A DNA stretch of 64,000 nucleotides from Aquiflexum balticum DSM 16537 (GTDB taxonomy: Bacteria > Bacteroidota > Bacteroidia > Cytophagales > Cyclobacteriaceae), in the NCBI RefSeq assembly GCF_900176595.1, contig NZ_LT838813.1, forward strand, positions 1,894,501 through 1,958,500, given 5' to 3'. Positions 1-7,319 of the stretch are shown piece after piece. Both the position numbers and the translations under genes were made by a program. The notes under the pieces are model-generated. The model worked only from the letters and a program-made list of their open reading frames with translations. It searched no databases and was not told where the DNA came from. Every line of letters begins with the position of its first letter. Position 1 is the stretch's first letter.

Positions 1-261
1 TATGGCGGTGTGATTGCCTTTACAGGGGGATTAATAGGGGAGAAACTGAATAAGGGCAAATACAAAGGGGATTTTGAAGGAACAAAAGTTTTTATTGGGT
101 CCAGTCATAAAGACATGCATGTGCCTTTAAGCAGGATCGAGGAATCAGCCGAATTGATAAAGCAAATGGGCGGGGAATTAAAAACTCTGGTCTTTAAAGA
201 TCAAAATCATACCATCCGGCAAGAAGAGGTGGATTGGGTAAATGAGAATATCTTGAAATAA
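1..261 (+). CDS. Phospholipase/carboxylesterase family hydrolase, C-terminal part
   Basis: The reading frame is open from base 1, so the gene begins outside the window and only its last 86 residues are seen. The visible part starts just after where the nucleophile elbow of an alpha/beta hydrolase would lie (YGGVIAFTGGLIG). It carries the family's catalytic Asp in SSHKDMHVP, with the typical HVP(L) and R after it, and the catalytic His in KDQNHTI. This pattern matches the small phospholipase/carboxylesterase (YpfH/EstB-like) group, which hydrolyses short acyl or thio esters in the cytoplasm. The substrate cannot be told from the fragment. A strong hairpin terminator follows 25 bases after the stop. 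Confidence 0.75.
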   Translation, partial: YGGVIAFTGGLIGEKLNKGKYKGDFEGTKVFIGSSHKDMHVPLSRIEESAELIKQMGGELKTLVFKDQNHTIRQEEVDWVNENILK

Positions 262-285
262 ATATAGATTGCTAAACCAACTAGG

Positions 286-318
286 AACCTGATCGAATTA
301 TCGGTCAGGTTTTTTTTA
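286..318 (+). terminator. Rho-independent terminator after the hydrolase gene
   Basis: An 11-bp stem with one G-T wobble (AACCTGATCGA / TCGGTCAGGTT) closes a 4-base loop and is followed by eight T residues. It ends the hydrolase transcript and insulates the next gene. Confidence 0.85.
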
Positions 319-399
319 TACCAATCAGGTAATTGAATGGAAAAGAACTAATTTAGAATTGTTAAAACCATCTCCATATAAATAAGGTTTTGTTTTACC

Positions 400-1080
400 A
401 TGGACAATCAATATCTCAAATTCCTCGAAACACTTTCCCAAAACAACAACAAAACCTGGATGGATGCCAATAGGGACTGGTATTTGAAAATCAGGGAGAG
501 TTTGTTGGCAGATGTGGAAATCATTTTACAAGGTATTTCCCAATGGGAACCTGAACTTTCAAGTTTTAAGGCTAAAGACTGCGTTTTTAGACAAAATAGG
601 GATGTTAGATTTTCGACTAACAAAGATCCATACAAAACCAACTTGGCAGCCTATTTTTCGGTGGGGGGGAAGAAATCATCAGGTCCTGGATATTACCTTC
701 ATATTCAGCCGGGCCAAAGTTTTATAGCGGGTGGTATATGGATGCCTCCTGCGGATGTTTTGAAGAAAATAAGGCAAGAGATTGATTATTCCGGCAAAGA
801 ATTACAAGCTATCCTTAATGGGTCTGAGTTTAAAAAGACTTTCGGCGGTATGGAGGGAGAGACCCTCAAGACCAGTCCCAAAGGTTATGAATCAGACCAT
901 CCGTATATTGATCTTTTGAGATTTAAGTCTTTCATTGTATCTACTCCATTGGAGGACAGCAAAATTTCCGATGGTTCGTTCAGGAACCATACCGTTGAAA
1001 TTTTCAGGCAAATGAAACCCTTCCATGACTTTTTGAAAAAAGCCGCGGAAGATGTAGAAGATGGTGAGGGACTTTTATAA
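400..1080 (+). CDS. DUF2461 domain protein (TIGR02453 family)
   Basis: A 226-aa soluble protein without a signal peptide. The start (FLETLSQNNNKTWMDANR, where others have NNxxWFxxNR), the central block with KDCVFRQNRDVRFS and KDPYKTN, and YYLHIQPGQSFIAGGIW with W.P are the hallmarks of the DUF2461/TIGR02453 family. The length matches the usual ~220-230 aa. Family function is unknown; members are widespread in Bacteroidota and Proteobacteria. It stands alone between a terminator upstream and a convergent minus-strand operon downstream, ending only 7 bases before the next gene's stop. Confidence 0.85.
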   Translation: MDNQYLKFLETLSQNNNKTWMDANRDWYLKIRESLLADVEIILQGISQWEPELSSFKAKDCVFRQNRDVRFSTNKDPYKTNLAAYFSVGGKKSSGPGYYLHIQPGQSFIAGGIWMPPADVLKKIRQEIDYSGKELQAILNGSEFKKTFGGMEGETLKTSPKGYESDHPYIDLLRFKSFIVSTPLEDSKISDGSFRNHTVEIFRQMKPFHDFLKKAAEDVEDGEGLL

Positions 1081-1087
1081 CCCGGGA

Positions 1088-1357
1088 TTAAAAATCATCC
1101 CAAGGTATATTTTCAAAGATTCCGGTTACGGCACCAAAGCCCACCAGCATTAAAACCATAATGGCAATACCAATTCCTGCAGCATACCAAATGAGTTTGG
1201 CTTTTGCCCAATTTGCCTTATTGGGGTTTCCCTGCTTGTCAAAGGCCCATACTACAAGCATAATGAAGCCTATTAAAGGTATGTTTGTAATCAAAATGGT
1301 CAAAAACCACTCACCTGTATTGATCGGAGGATGTTTGAATTGTTCATTGAAATCCAT
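1088..1357 (-). CDS. Small two-span inner membrane protein
   Basis: An 89-aa protein with two hydrophobic segments (about residues 17-39 and 56-77) joined by a short polar loop, WAFDKQGNPNKANWAK, that should be cytoplasmic or periplasmic. The pattern, with WFLTILITNIPLIGFIMLVVWAF then N..NWAKA, is common among small uncharacterised membrane proteins in Bacteroidota. Its start overlaps the stop of the preceding lipoprotein gene by 14 bases, so it is the last gene of the RidA operon. No function can be assigned. Confidence 0.7.
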   Translation of the reverse strand: MDFNEQFKHPPINTGEWFLTILITNIPLIGFIMLVVWAFDKQGNPNKANWAKAKLIWYAAGIGIAIMVLMLVGFGAVTGIFENIPWDDF

Positions 1358-1799
1358 AGTTTTCTGGGGTTGGGTTGTTCAATAAATCCTTCACTTCAAA
1401 ACTATATTCACTCACTGCAAAATTTTCTGAATTGAAGGGGTCGGTTTGTATAAATGAGATTTTGATGGTTTTGTAATCATCGATTTTTGAATAGCCCAAG
1501 GCGTAAAGTTCAGCACATTTTCTTGCTGTGTTTTCCTCGCTATACCTAAGAGAAGGACTTTTTCCATTATGGAATTTCAATTCGATGGTGCTTTCATTTT
1601 CCCCGTTTTCGATGATGTTCGAAACCATTACTTCTGCACCTTCAAATTCTCCAAGGGCGAGAATTTCAGGAGATGGGAAATATCCTTCTCCAGCCATTTT
1701 GTTGAACCCCCATAGCATGGCTTTCATGACTTTTTCTCCATCACAAGAAGTCAAAGAAAAAGAAAGGAAAAGGATGGTTATTAATGCCAAGTTTTTCAT
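1344..1799 (-). CDS. Hypothetical lipoprotein
   Basis: A 151-aa protein beginning with a lipoprotein signal peptide: positive MKN, a hydrophobic core and a lipobox ending LTSC at about residue 19. The mature part is soluble and mixed alpha/beta with no domain I recognise; it has a conserved-looking stretch ENESTIELKFHNGKS. It sits between an exported RidA-like protein (ATGA overlap of 4 bases) and a small membrane protein (14-base overlap), so all three are translated from one message. Probably anchored in the outer or inner membrane. Confidence 0.75.
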   Translation of the reverse strand: MKNLALITILFLSFSLTSCDGEKVMKAMLWGFNKMAGEGYFPSPEILALGEFEGAEVMVSNIIENGENESTIELKFHNGKSPSLRYSEENTARKCAELYALGYSKIDDYKTIKISFIQTDPFNSENFAVSEYSFEVKDLLNNPTPENYGFQ

Positions 1800-2308
1800 T
1801 TTGCAGCTACAGCTTCTATCTCAATCAATAAATCAGGGTTGGCCAATGCATATACTGCAATGGTAGATCTTGCAACCTTATTTGGATTTTCTTCATTATT
1901 GAAATATTCCCCATAAGCTTTGAACCAAGCATCCCAATCAATATTTCCCTCTTTGTCAGGTGCCAGATAAACTCTCAGAAAGAAAATGTCCTCCATCTTA
2001 AATCCTGCTTCAGCAATTGTTTCTTTAATCCTTTCCAAAGTACCTAGGCTTTGTTCATAGGTATCACCATACCGCTCTGGCGAACCAATCGGGGCGCTCT
2101 CGTCTTTTATTGGGGCCACAAGTCCTGAAGTGTAAAAATATTCTTTTCCTTTTGGAATATAAACTCCTTTGAGAATACTGGCTTCAGGGCGATCATATCT
2201 GACTATAAATTCTTCTTTGGTATTTTCCTGCTCTTTTTTTTCGGTACTGACTACACAGCCGGAAACAATCAAAAATAATCCCAATATCAAGTTGATCTTA
2301 TTTTTCAT
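1796..2308 (-). CDS. RidA/YjgF/UK114 family protein with lipoprotein signal
   Basis: The start at 2308 (MKNKINLILGLF) is preferred to an upstream ATG at 2332 because it opens directly into a lipoprotein signal peptide with lipobox VSGC. The mature domain is a complete RidA fold. It has GKEYFYTSGLVAP near the start and, at the end, the family signature VARSTIAVYALANPDLLIEIEAVA, with the Arg that binds the substrate carboxylate in RidA enamine/imine deaminases. Cytosolic RidA removes reactive 2-aminoacrylate; a lipid-anchored, extracytoplasmic version must have another substrate or role. It is first in a three-gene operon with a lipoprotein and a membrane protein. Confidence 0.85.
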   Translation of the reverse strand: MKNKINLILGLFLIVSGCVVSTEKKEQENTKEEFIVRYDRPEASILKGVYIPKGKEYFYTSGLVAPIKDESAPIGSPERYGDTYEQSLGTLERIKETIAEAGFKMEDIFFLRVYLAPDKEGNIDWDAWFKAYGEYFNNEENPNKVARSTIAVYALANPDLLIEIEAVAAK

Positions 2309-2330
2309 TTTTTGTTTTTTTAAAGTGAAC

Positions 2331-2358
2331 AAAAAAGGCTTGTCAAAGCAAGCCCTTT
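2331..2358 (-). terminator. Terminator of the glucan operon
   Basis: On the minus strand, GGGCTTG, a six-base loop and CAAGCC are followed by TTTTTT, 31 bases after the stop of the GH57 gene. It separates the glucan operon from the RidA operon, whose promoter must lie between this hairpin and 2308. Confidence 0.75.
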
Positions 2359-2388
2359 ATTTAATTATATACACAAGCCTTTCCTTGA

Positions 2389-3603
2389 TCAATCAGATAT
2401 TACAGTCGTTTCTTCTTCTTTTCTTTTTACCCTAAGGATAAAATCACTCAACACATTCATATAATTGATAAAAGCATCATAAGGGGTATCATAATGGCTA
2501 AAATATGAATGTACTGCACCATCCGAAAAGAATTTGGTACACATATAGTAGAAATGATCTGATGTCTGTAAGTAGTTCCAATCCCTTTGAATATCAGGAT
2601 CTTCAATCTTAGCAACTCTTGATTCCATTTCATAAAGCTTGGTAAAAGCTTCGTTTTGTAAATCATTACCAAGCCAGGCAGTAAGATCTCTTTCTTCATC
2701 TGCCCAAGAAATCGGAATAGGGACATTTATTTTGGCAACCGGAGTGCCCTCCCTCACTACACCAGTTGGGGTAGAAAAACCAAAATCGGTGTATTTGAAA
2801 ACGGCATTTGGCAATGCTTTCATGAATTCGAAAATCCCTGTTTCTGCCCATTGATGTTCTCCAAATGTTTCATAATCCATAAAAAGATTCAAAACTTGTT
2901 GTTCTTTTGGAAAAGCATTTATCCAGGTTACGAATTTTTCAGTGGTCAGTGGATAATCCGACCAAGTTCTATTGCTAAATCGGAATGCGATGTCATCACT
3001 CAGCTGAAAGTTTCTCAGCAATATTTTCAGTTTGGGATCGATCGAGTTTTCGTAGACAAAATTCGGACTCTTCCAGCCCAGAATATGTTTGGCGCCTTCA
3101 GTCAACATTCCTTCAAAACCCATTTCAGCAATCATTGCGCCTATTTTATCTGAATAGATCAGTTCAGTATTTCTGAAGACTTTGGGTTCGTATCCGTTGA
3201 AGTGTTTTTTGATTTTATCTCTATGGAGATTTACCATTCTTTGAAACTCAGTCTTACTGATCAAAGAACTCAGAGAATGCGCATCTGTTTCATTCAAAAG
3301 TTCCACATGACCTGTATCCACCAACCTTTTGAAGCTTTCCAATACATCCGGTGCGTAAGATTCAAACTGATCAAGACAAACACCGGAAATTGAAAAAGCA
3401 ACTTTGAATTTACCATTATAATGATGGATGAGATCCAACAAGAGCGCATTCATCGGCAAGTAGCATTTTTGGGCAACTTTTCTAATGATACTTTTATTGC
3501 TATAATCATCCCAATAATAATGGTCAGCACCAATATCAAAAAATCTGTATGGCTTTATTCTTAATGGTTGATGCACCTGAAAGTAAAAACAAATAGTTCT
3601 CAT
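2389..3603 (-). CDS. Glycoside hydrolase family 57 protein
   Basis: A 404-aa cytoplasmic protein. GH57 motifs are visible in order: the HQPLR motif near residue 12, RNTELIY around residue 145 (likely the catalytic nucleophile Glu) and FMDYETFGEHQW around 240 (acid/base Asp and the conserved YETFGEHQ block). GH57 enzymes act on alpha-glucans by a retaining mechanism (alpha-amylase, 4-alpha-glucanotransferase or branching activity). This short single-domain form is typical of the Bacteroidota alpha-amylase group. Its ATG overlaps the stop of the upstream glycosyltransferase gene by 4 bases, so it is the last gene of a debranching-enzyme/GT4/GH57 operon for glycogen-like storage polymer. Confidence 0.88.
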   Translation of the reverse strand: MRTICFYFQVHQPLRIKPYRFFDIGADHYYWDDYSNKSIIRKVAQKCYLPMNALLLDLIHHYNGKFKVAFSISGVCLDQFESYAPDVLESFKRLVDTGHVELLNETDAHSLSSLISKTEFQRMVNLHRDKIKKHFNGYEPKVFRNTELIYSDKIGAMIAEMGFEGMLTEGAKHILGWKSPNFVYENSIDPKLKILLRNFQLSDDIAFRFSNRTWSDYPLTTEKFVTWINAFPKEQQVLNLFMDYETFGEHQWAETGIFEFMKALPNAVFKYTDFGFSTPTGVVREGTPVAKINVPIPISWADEERDLTAWLGNDLQNEAFTKLYEMESRVAKIEDPDIQRDWNYLQTSDHFYYMCTKFFSDGAVHSYFSHYDTPYDAFINYMNVLSDFILRVKRKEEETTVISD

Positions 3604-4886
3604 GGCTGTTCTTTGTGTAGTTTATCGTAAACGGTTACTAGTTTGGCAGCAACATGCTCCCACTTCAATTTTTTGAGTTCTTCGCTTCCCAATTCTCTGA
3701 ACATCTTGGAGATACTGTCATAATGCAACAGACCAAAAATGGCATCCGCCATAGCATCTACATCCCAAAAATCAATTTTGATAGCGTTTCTCAAAACTTC
3801 AGATACTCCGGATTGCTTTGAAATAATTACCGGCGTATTATGTCTGACTGCTTCCAGCGGGGCAATACCAAAAGGTTCTGAAACAGAAGGCATTACATAT
3901 ACATCACTGATGGCATACATGTCGTCCACATCTTTGCCCTTCAAAAATCCTGTAAAATGGAATTTTGTACCCATGCCAAGTTCGGCCACCCTTTCAATCA
4001 TTCTATTCAGCAAATCTCCGTTTCCTGCCATCACAAAGCGCACATTAGGATCTCTGTCAATGACTTTTTTGGCGGCTTCTACAAAATATTCAGGACCTTT
4101 TTGAAAAGTAATCCTTCCAAGAAAAGTCACAATTTTTTCAGGAACATTTTTCATTGTGGAAGACTTGATAATGCTTGCATCCAAGACCGCATTATGCAGG
4201 ACACTCACTTTATCAGGATGAATTCCATATTTTTCAATGACTACTTTCCGGGTAAGGTGACTGACGGCAACCACATGGTCTGCAGCCTGCATCCCTGCAC
4301 GTTCAATATCATATACCGGTTTGTTGACGGATTCCCCGGAACGGTCAAATTCTGTGGCATGTATATGGGCCACAAGAGGCTTACCGCTGATTTCTTTTGC
4401 TGCAATTCCTGCCGGATAAGCCAGCCAATCATGTGCATGAATGATATCGTGCTCTTTAGATTTGGCGATTTGGGCAGCAACCAAGGCATATCTTGATACT
4501 TCCATCATCAAGTCTTTACCGTATTTTCCGCTGAATTCAAATTTATTGGAAAAGACACTCTCATCGACGTCTAACCGGTCATGTACGGTATAATCAGTAT
4601 ATTTTTTGAATTCTTCAGGGCCTAAATATGGAACCAAAAAACTGCTGACTTCAAGGTAAGTCATGTTCTTCCATATTTTTTTGAATTTCTTTTCCCTGTA
4701 ATCTATGGTTACATCACTCGCATTTACAAAATCCGCAAGAGGTTCTTCATCCCCCCACAATTTTGGAACAACGAAGATGATGTCTTGATTGTGATGGACC
4801 AGTCCTTTGACCAATCCATAACAGGCAGTACCCAATCCTCCTGAAATATGTGGCGGGAATTCCCACCCGAACATTAGAACTTTCAT
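3600..4886 (-). CDS. GT4-family glycosyltransferase, glycogen-synthase-like
   Basis: A 428-aa GT-B glycosyltransferase. The N-terminal MFGWEFPPHISGGLG is the nucleotide-sugar/acceptor loop typical of starch and glycogen synthase relatives. The C-terminal domain has LGRITFQKGPEYFVEA, then PSVSEPFGIAPLEAVRHNTPVI with the EX7E donor-binding motif. It lies 9 bases after the debranching enzyme and overlaps the GH57 gene by 4 bases. This gene order is usual in Bacteroidota, and the GT is inferred to extend or transfer alpha-glucan chains. It is shorter than GlgA (about 470-480 aa), and donor specificity (UDP- or ADP-glucose) cannot be read from the sequence. Confidence 0.85.
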   Translation of the reverse strand: MKVLMFGWEFPPHISGGLGTACYGLVKGLVHHNQDIIFVVPKLWGDEEPLADFVNASDVTIDYREKKFKKIWKNMTYLEVSSFLVPYLGPEEFKKYTDYTVHDRLDVDESVFSNKFEFSGKYGKDLMMEVSRYALVAAQIAKSKEHDIIHAHDWLAYPAGIAAKEISGKPLVAHIHATEFDRSGESVNKPVYDIERAGMQAADHVVAVSHLTRKVVIEKYGIHPDKVSVLHNAVLDASIIKSSTMKNVPEKIVTFLGRITFQKGPEYFVEAAKKVIDRDPNVRFVMAGNGDLLNRMIERVAELGMGTKFHFTGFLKGKDVDDMYAISDVYVMPSVSEPFGIAPLEAVRHNTPVIISKQSGVSEVLRNAIKIDFWDVDAMADAIFGLLHYDSISKMFRELGSEELKKLKWEHVAAKLVTVYDKLHKEQP

Positions 4887-4895
4887 AAAAATAAA

Positions 4896-6812
4896 TTAAA
4901 TCTTTTCCAATAAATACATCATTCTCAATAATTCCCCTACGCTCCAAGCTTGAGAAACGGATCCTTTGGGCCTATGTGGAGGGTCTCCATCATAAATCTC
5001 AGCAACCGTACCTATACCATATTGTGTCATCACACCATCAAAACCCTGAATTATTTTTTCTACAAAGTGCTTTCCGGATTTGCCGTGAAGCCTTAGATAT
5101 CCTTCCACAAAATGCCCGAGGAGCCAAGCCCAAACGGTACCATTATGGTATGCAATATCTCTTGTATATTGGTTACCGTGATAATACCCTTTATATCCGG
5201 GATCATCAGGAGAGAGGGATCTTAATCCCCTTGTAGTCAATAATTTTGATCTTACAATTTCCAATATACTGTCCATCTGACTCTCTTCCAATGGAGAATA
5301 TTTAAGAGAGGTAGCAAAGATCATATTTGGCCTGATAGACCAGTCCTTAAAAGTCCCTGAAACATAATCTGCCAAATATCCTCTTTTTTCATCCCAAAAT
5401 GTCTCGTTAAATGACTTTTTGACCAATTCTGAGAGCGTTTCCACTTCTTTGTCTCCAGAAAGTTCCACATAGAAACATAAAGCATTATACCATAATGCAT
5501 TTATTTCAACCGGGCAGCCAATCCTTGGTGTAACCGGTCCGTCAGTATTGACTGCGTCCATCCAGGTTAAAGCAACCCCGTCCATCCCTCCGTACATCAA
5601 GCCGTTTTCCAACATGTGAATATTGAAATCAGTGCCATGTCTAAACCCATCAATGATACCTTTCATTTTGTCCAGGTATTTCTTTTTAATGGTTTTGGTA
5701 TCTCCTGTGAATTCTATGAACTGTTGTAAAGACCAAAAAAACCATAAAGGCGCATCCATGGAGGTGGAATTTCTCATGACACCGCTTCCAACATTCGGGA
5801 ATAGTGGGCCACTCAGGTCCTCGACCATGGTATCAATGATTTCCAAAAATGTTTCTTTATTGCCTTGGGTCAACGTGAGTCCCGGAGAAGCTATAAATGT
5901 ATCCCTGCCCCACCATCCAAACCATGGATAGCCGGCAATTACGTGGGTTTTGCCATCCCTTTTTTGGATGAATTGTCCAGCTGAATTTTTGAGACAGTTT
6001 ACAAAATTATTTCTTGGGATTCTTCTGGCAAGTTCTTTTTCAAAGGCTTTTTGTCTTGTACTTGGGTCTGCTTCTATTAATCCTGCAGAGAAAATGACCG
6101 ATTCACCTTTTGCAATATCAAATTCAAAATATCCTGGAACAAACAAATCTTCTTGGTATTCATAACCCCTTTCCCTTTCCATGATATATTCAATATTGTA
6201 ATACCAGTCGGGTTTGGAAACGTATTCATTCTTTTTAGAAAGCTGCAGGTATAGGGGTGTGTATTCCGGGTATAATTGGAATTTTACTCCATTGGGAACC
6301 TTTTTGAATTCTTTATTTATTCTCTCGTTTTCTTTTGAAAGGTTATGATATCCTCTAAAACCCAAAAAAGGGCTTATCCTGATTTTGGTAGGAGAATGGG
6401 CTTCCAATAGGGTATAGCGAATCATTACCCTGTCCCTATTGGTGTCAAGAATCAGTTCTTTCTGAAGCAAAACACCCCCAACTCTATAAGTAAGCTTAGG
6501 AATAGGTTCCGAATCAAAATCTTCCAAATATTTATGGCCTCTTGGAGAATAATTACCCGGGAATTTGCTGATTCCTAAATTGAAACTTGCGCCTCTTTGA
6601 ATTACAGTCTCATGGACAGTGGATAACATCACATGCAGCTGTTCATCAATTTGAGGTTGTGGGGCCACCAAAAGTCCGTGATATTTTCTTGTATTACATC
6701 CAATAATGGTCGTGCTTGTGTAACATCCACCTCGATTGGTTCTGATTATTTCCCTGTCAAGGGAGTAATTAAGGTTTACTAATTGGGTTTTGTCAAAATG
6801 AATATAACTCAT
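4896..6812 (-). CDS. Glycogen debranching enzyme (amylo-alpha-1,6-glucosidase, GH133-like)
   Basis: A 638-aa protein of the bacterial GDE family. The N-terminal domain (about 1-250) contains the family's NRGGCYTSTTIIGCNTRKYHGLLV. The C-terminal catalytic (alpha/alpha)6 barrel shows GYPWFGWWGRDTFIASPGLT, MYGGMDGVALTWMDAV and YTRDIAYHNGTVWAWLLGHFVEGYLR. It hydrolyses alpha-1,6 branch points of glycogen-like polymer. First gene of the glucan operon, with the GT4 gene starting 9 bases downstream. A terminator for a small upstream ORF lies about 70 bases before its start, so it has its own promoter in that gap. Confidence 0.9.
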   Translation of the reverse strand: MSYIHFDKTQLVNLNYSLDREIIRTNRGGCYTSTTIIGCNTRKYHGLLVAPQPQIDEQLHVMLSTVHETVIQRGASFNLGISKFPGNYSPRGHKYLEDFDSEPIPKLTYRVGGVLLQKELILDTNRDRVMIRYTLLEAHSPTKIRISPFLGFRGYHNLSKENERINKEFKKVPNGVKFQLYPEYTPLYLQLSKKNEYVSKPDWYYNIEYIMERERGYEYQEDLFVPGYFEFDIAKGESVIFSAGLIEADPSTRQKAFEKELARRIPRNNFVNCLKNSAGQFIQKRDGKTHVIAGYPWFGWWGRDTFIASPGLTLTQGNKETFLEIIDTMVEDLSGPLFPNVGSGVMRNSTSMDAPLWFFWSLQQFIEFTGDTKTIKKKYLDKMKGIIDGFRHGTDFNIHMLENGLMYGGMDGVALTWMDAVNTDGPVTPRIGCPVEINALWYNALCFYVELSGDKEVETLSELVKKSFNETFWDEKRGYLADYVSGTFKDWSIRPNMIFATSLKYSPLEESQMDSILEIVRSKLLTTRGLRSLSPDDPGYKGYYHGNQYTRDIAYHNGTVWAWLLGHFVEGYLRLHGKSGKHFVEKIIQGFDGVMTQYGIGTVAEIYDGDPPHRPKGSVSQAWSVGELLRMMYLLEKI

Positions 6813-6880
6813 TTGGTTAAAAGTTTTGAGATTTTCATAAAAATACTTTTTTGATACCGAAAGAAAAACTTTATGCCATA

Positions 6881-6908
6881 AAAAAAAAGGTTATTATAAC
6901 ATAACCTT
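6881..6908 (-). terminator. Terminator behind the 46-aa ORF
   Basis: On the minus strand, AAGGTTAT, a 6-base loop and ATAACCTT are followed by a run of eight or nine T. It lies 15 bases after the stop of the small ORF at 6924-7064, supporting that ORF being a transcribed unit. Confidence 0.75.
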
Positions 6909-6923
6909 AAATTTGTCTCAAAA

Positions 6924-7064
6924 TTAGTAGCGTATGCTTTCTTTTTGCAGTTCCTCAAAGTTTTTAAGTGACTCCTCAAATTTGGTCATATATAGCTGAA
7001 CAAACCTTAAATTAACTGGATTTACTTTTGGAAATTTTTGCGAAGCTTTGAATAATGTAAACAT
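6924..7064 (-). CDS. 46-aa small protein, unknown
   Basis: An open frame of 46 codons on the minus strand, starting MFTLFKASQKF and ending LQKESIRY. The second half (residues 25-46, TKFEESLKNFEELQKE) should form an amphipathic helix; there is no signal peptide or membrane span. Support comes from context: it fills most of the gap between tRNA-His and the debranching enzyme, and a clear rho-independent terminator follows its stop by 15 bases. Codon use looks ordinary. No family is recognised. It could be a short regulatory or structural protein, or the region could be a non-coding RNA. Confidence 0.45.
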   Translation of the reverse strand: MFTLFKASQKFPKVNPVNLRFVQLYMTKFEESLKNFEELQKESIRY

Positions 7065-7132
7065 TGCCTTTCAATTTTATTTTTAAACCATTCACACAAT
7101 AATTATGCCATTTAAGTTCATTATTGACTGTT

Positions 7133-7165
7133 AAAAAAGAAAACCCTTCTTTTAGAGAAGGGTTT
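7133..7165 (-). terminator. Terminator of the tRNA-His transcript
   Basis: A perfect 10-bp stem AAACCCTTCT / AGAAGGGTTT with a 5-base loop; on the minus strand it is followed by TCTTTTTT. It begins 2 bases after the tRNA 3' end. Confidence 0.85.
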
Positions 7166-7167
7166 TA

Positions 7168-7243
7168 GGGTGGAAGACCGGGTTCGAACCGGCGACCTCT
7201 GGTGCCACAAACCAGCGCTCTAACCAGCTGAGCTACAACCACC
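7168..7243 (-). tRNA. tRNA-His (anticodon GTG)
   Basis: The reverse complement gives a tRNA: GGTGGTTGTAGCTC start, D-loop with AGCTGGTTAGAGC, anticodon arm CTGGT-TTGTGGC-ACCAG (anticodon GTG), variable AGGTC, and T arm GCCGG-TTCGAAC-CCGGT. It has the extra 5' G(-1) opposite C73 that marks tRNA-His. CCA is not encoded. It lies between dihydroorotase and the 46-aa ORF and is followed at once by a terminator. Confidence 0.95.
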
Positions 7244-7319
7244 GTATGATTTCAACAATCCGAACGATTTCAGAATGGACTGCAAAGGTAATGTTTCGCT
7301 TTTTTGAAAGCAATACTCC

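Noticed and set aside
7168-7243. tRNA-His as integration site of the accessory island
   Set aside because: The island starts 3 kb away behind pyrC and the helicase. No repeat of the tRNA 3' end and no integrase were seen in the window.
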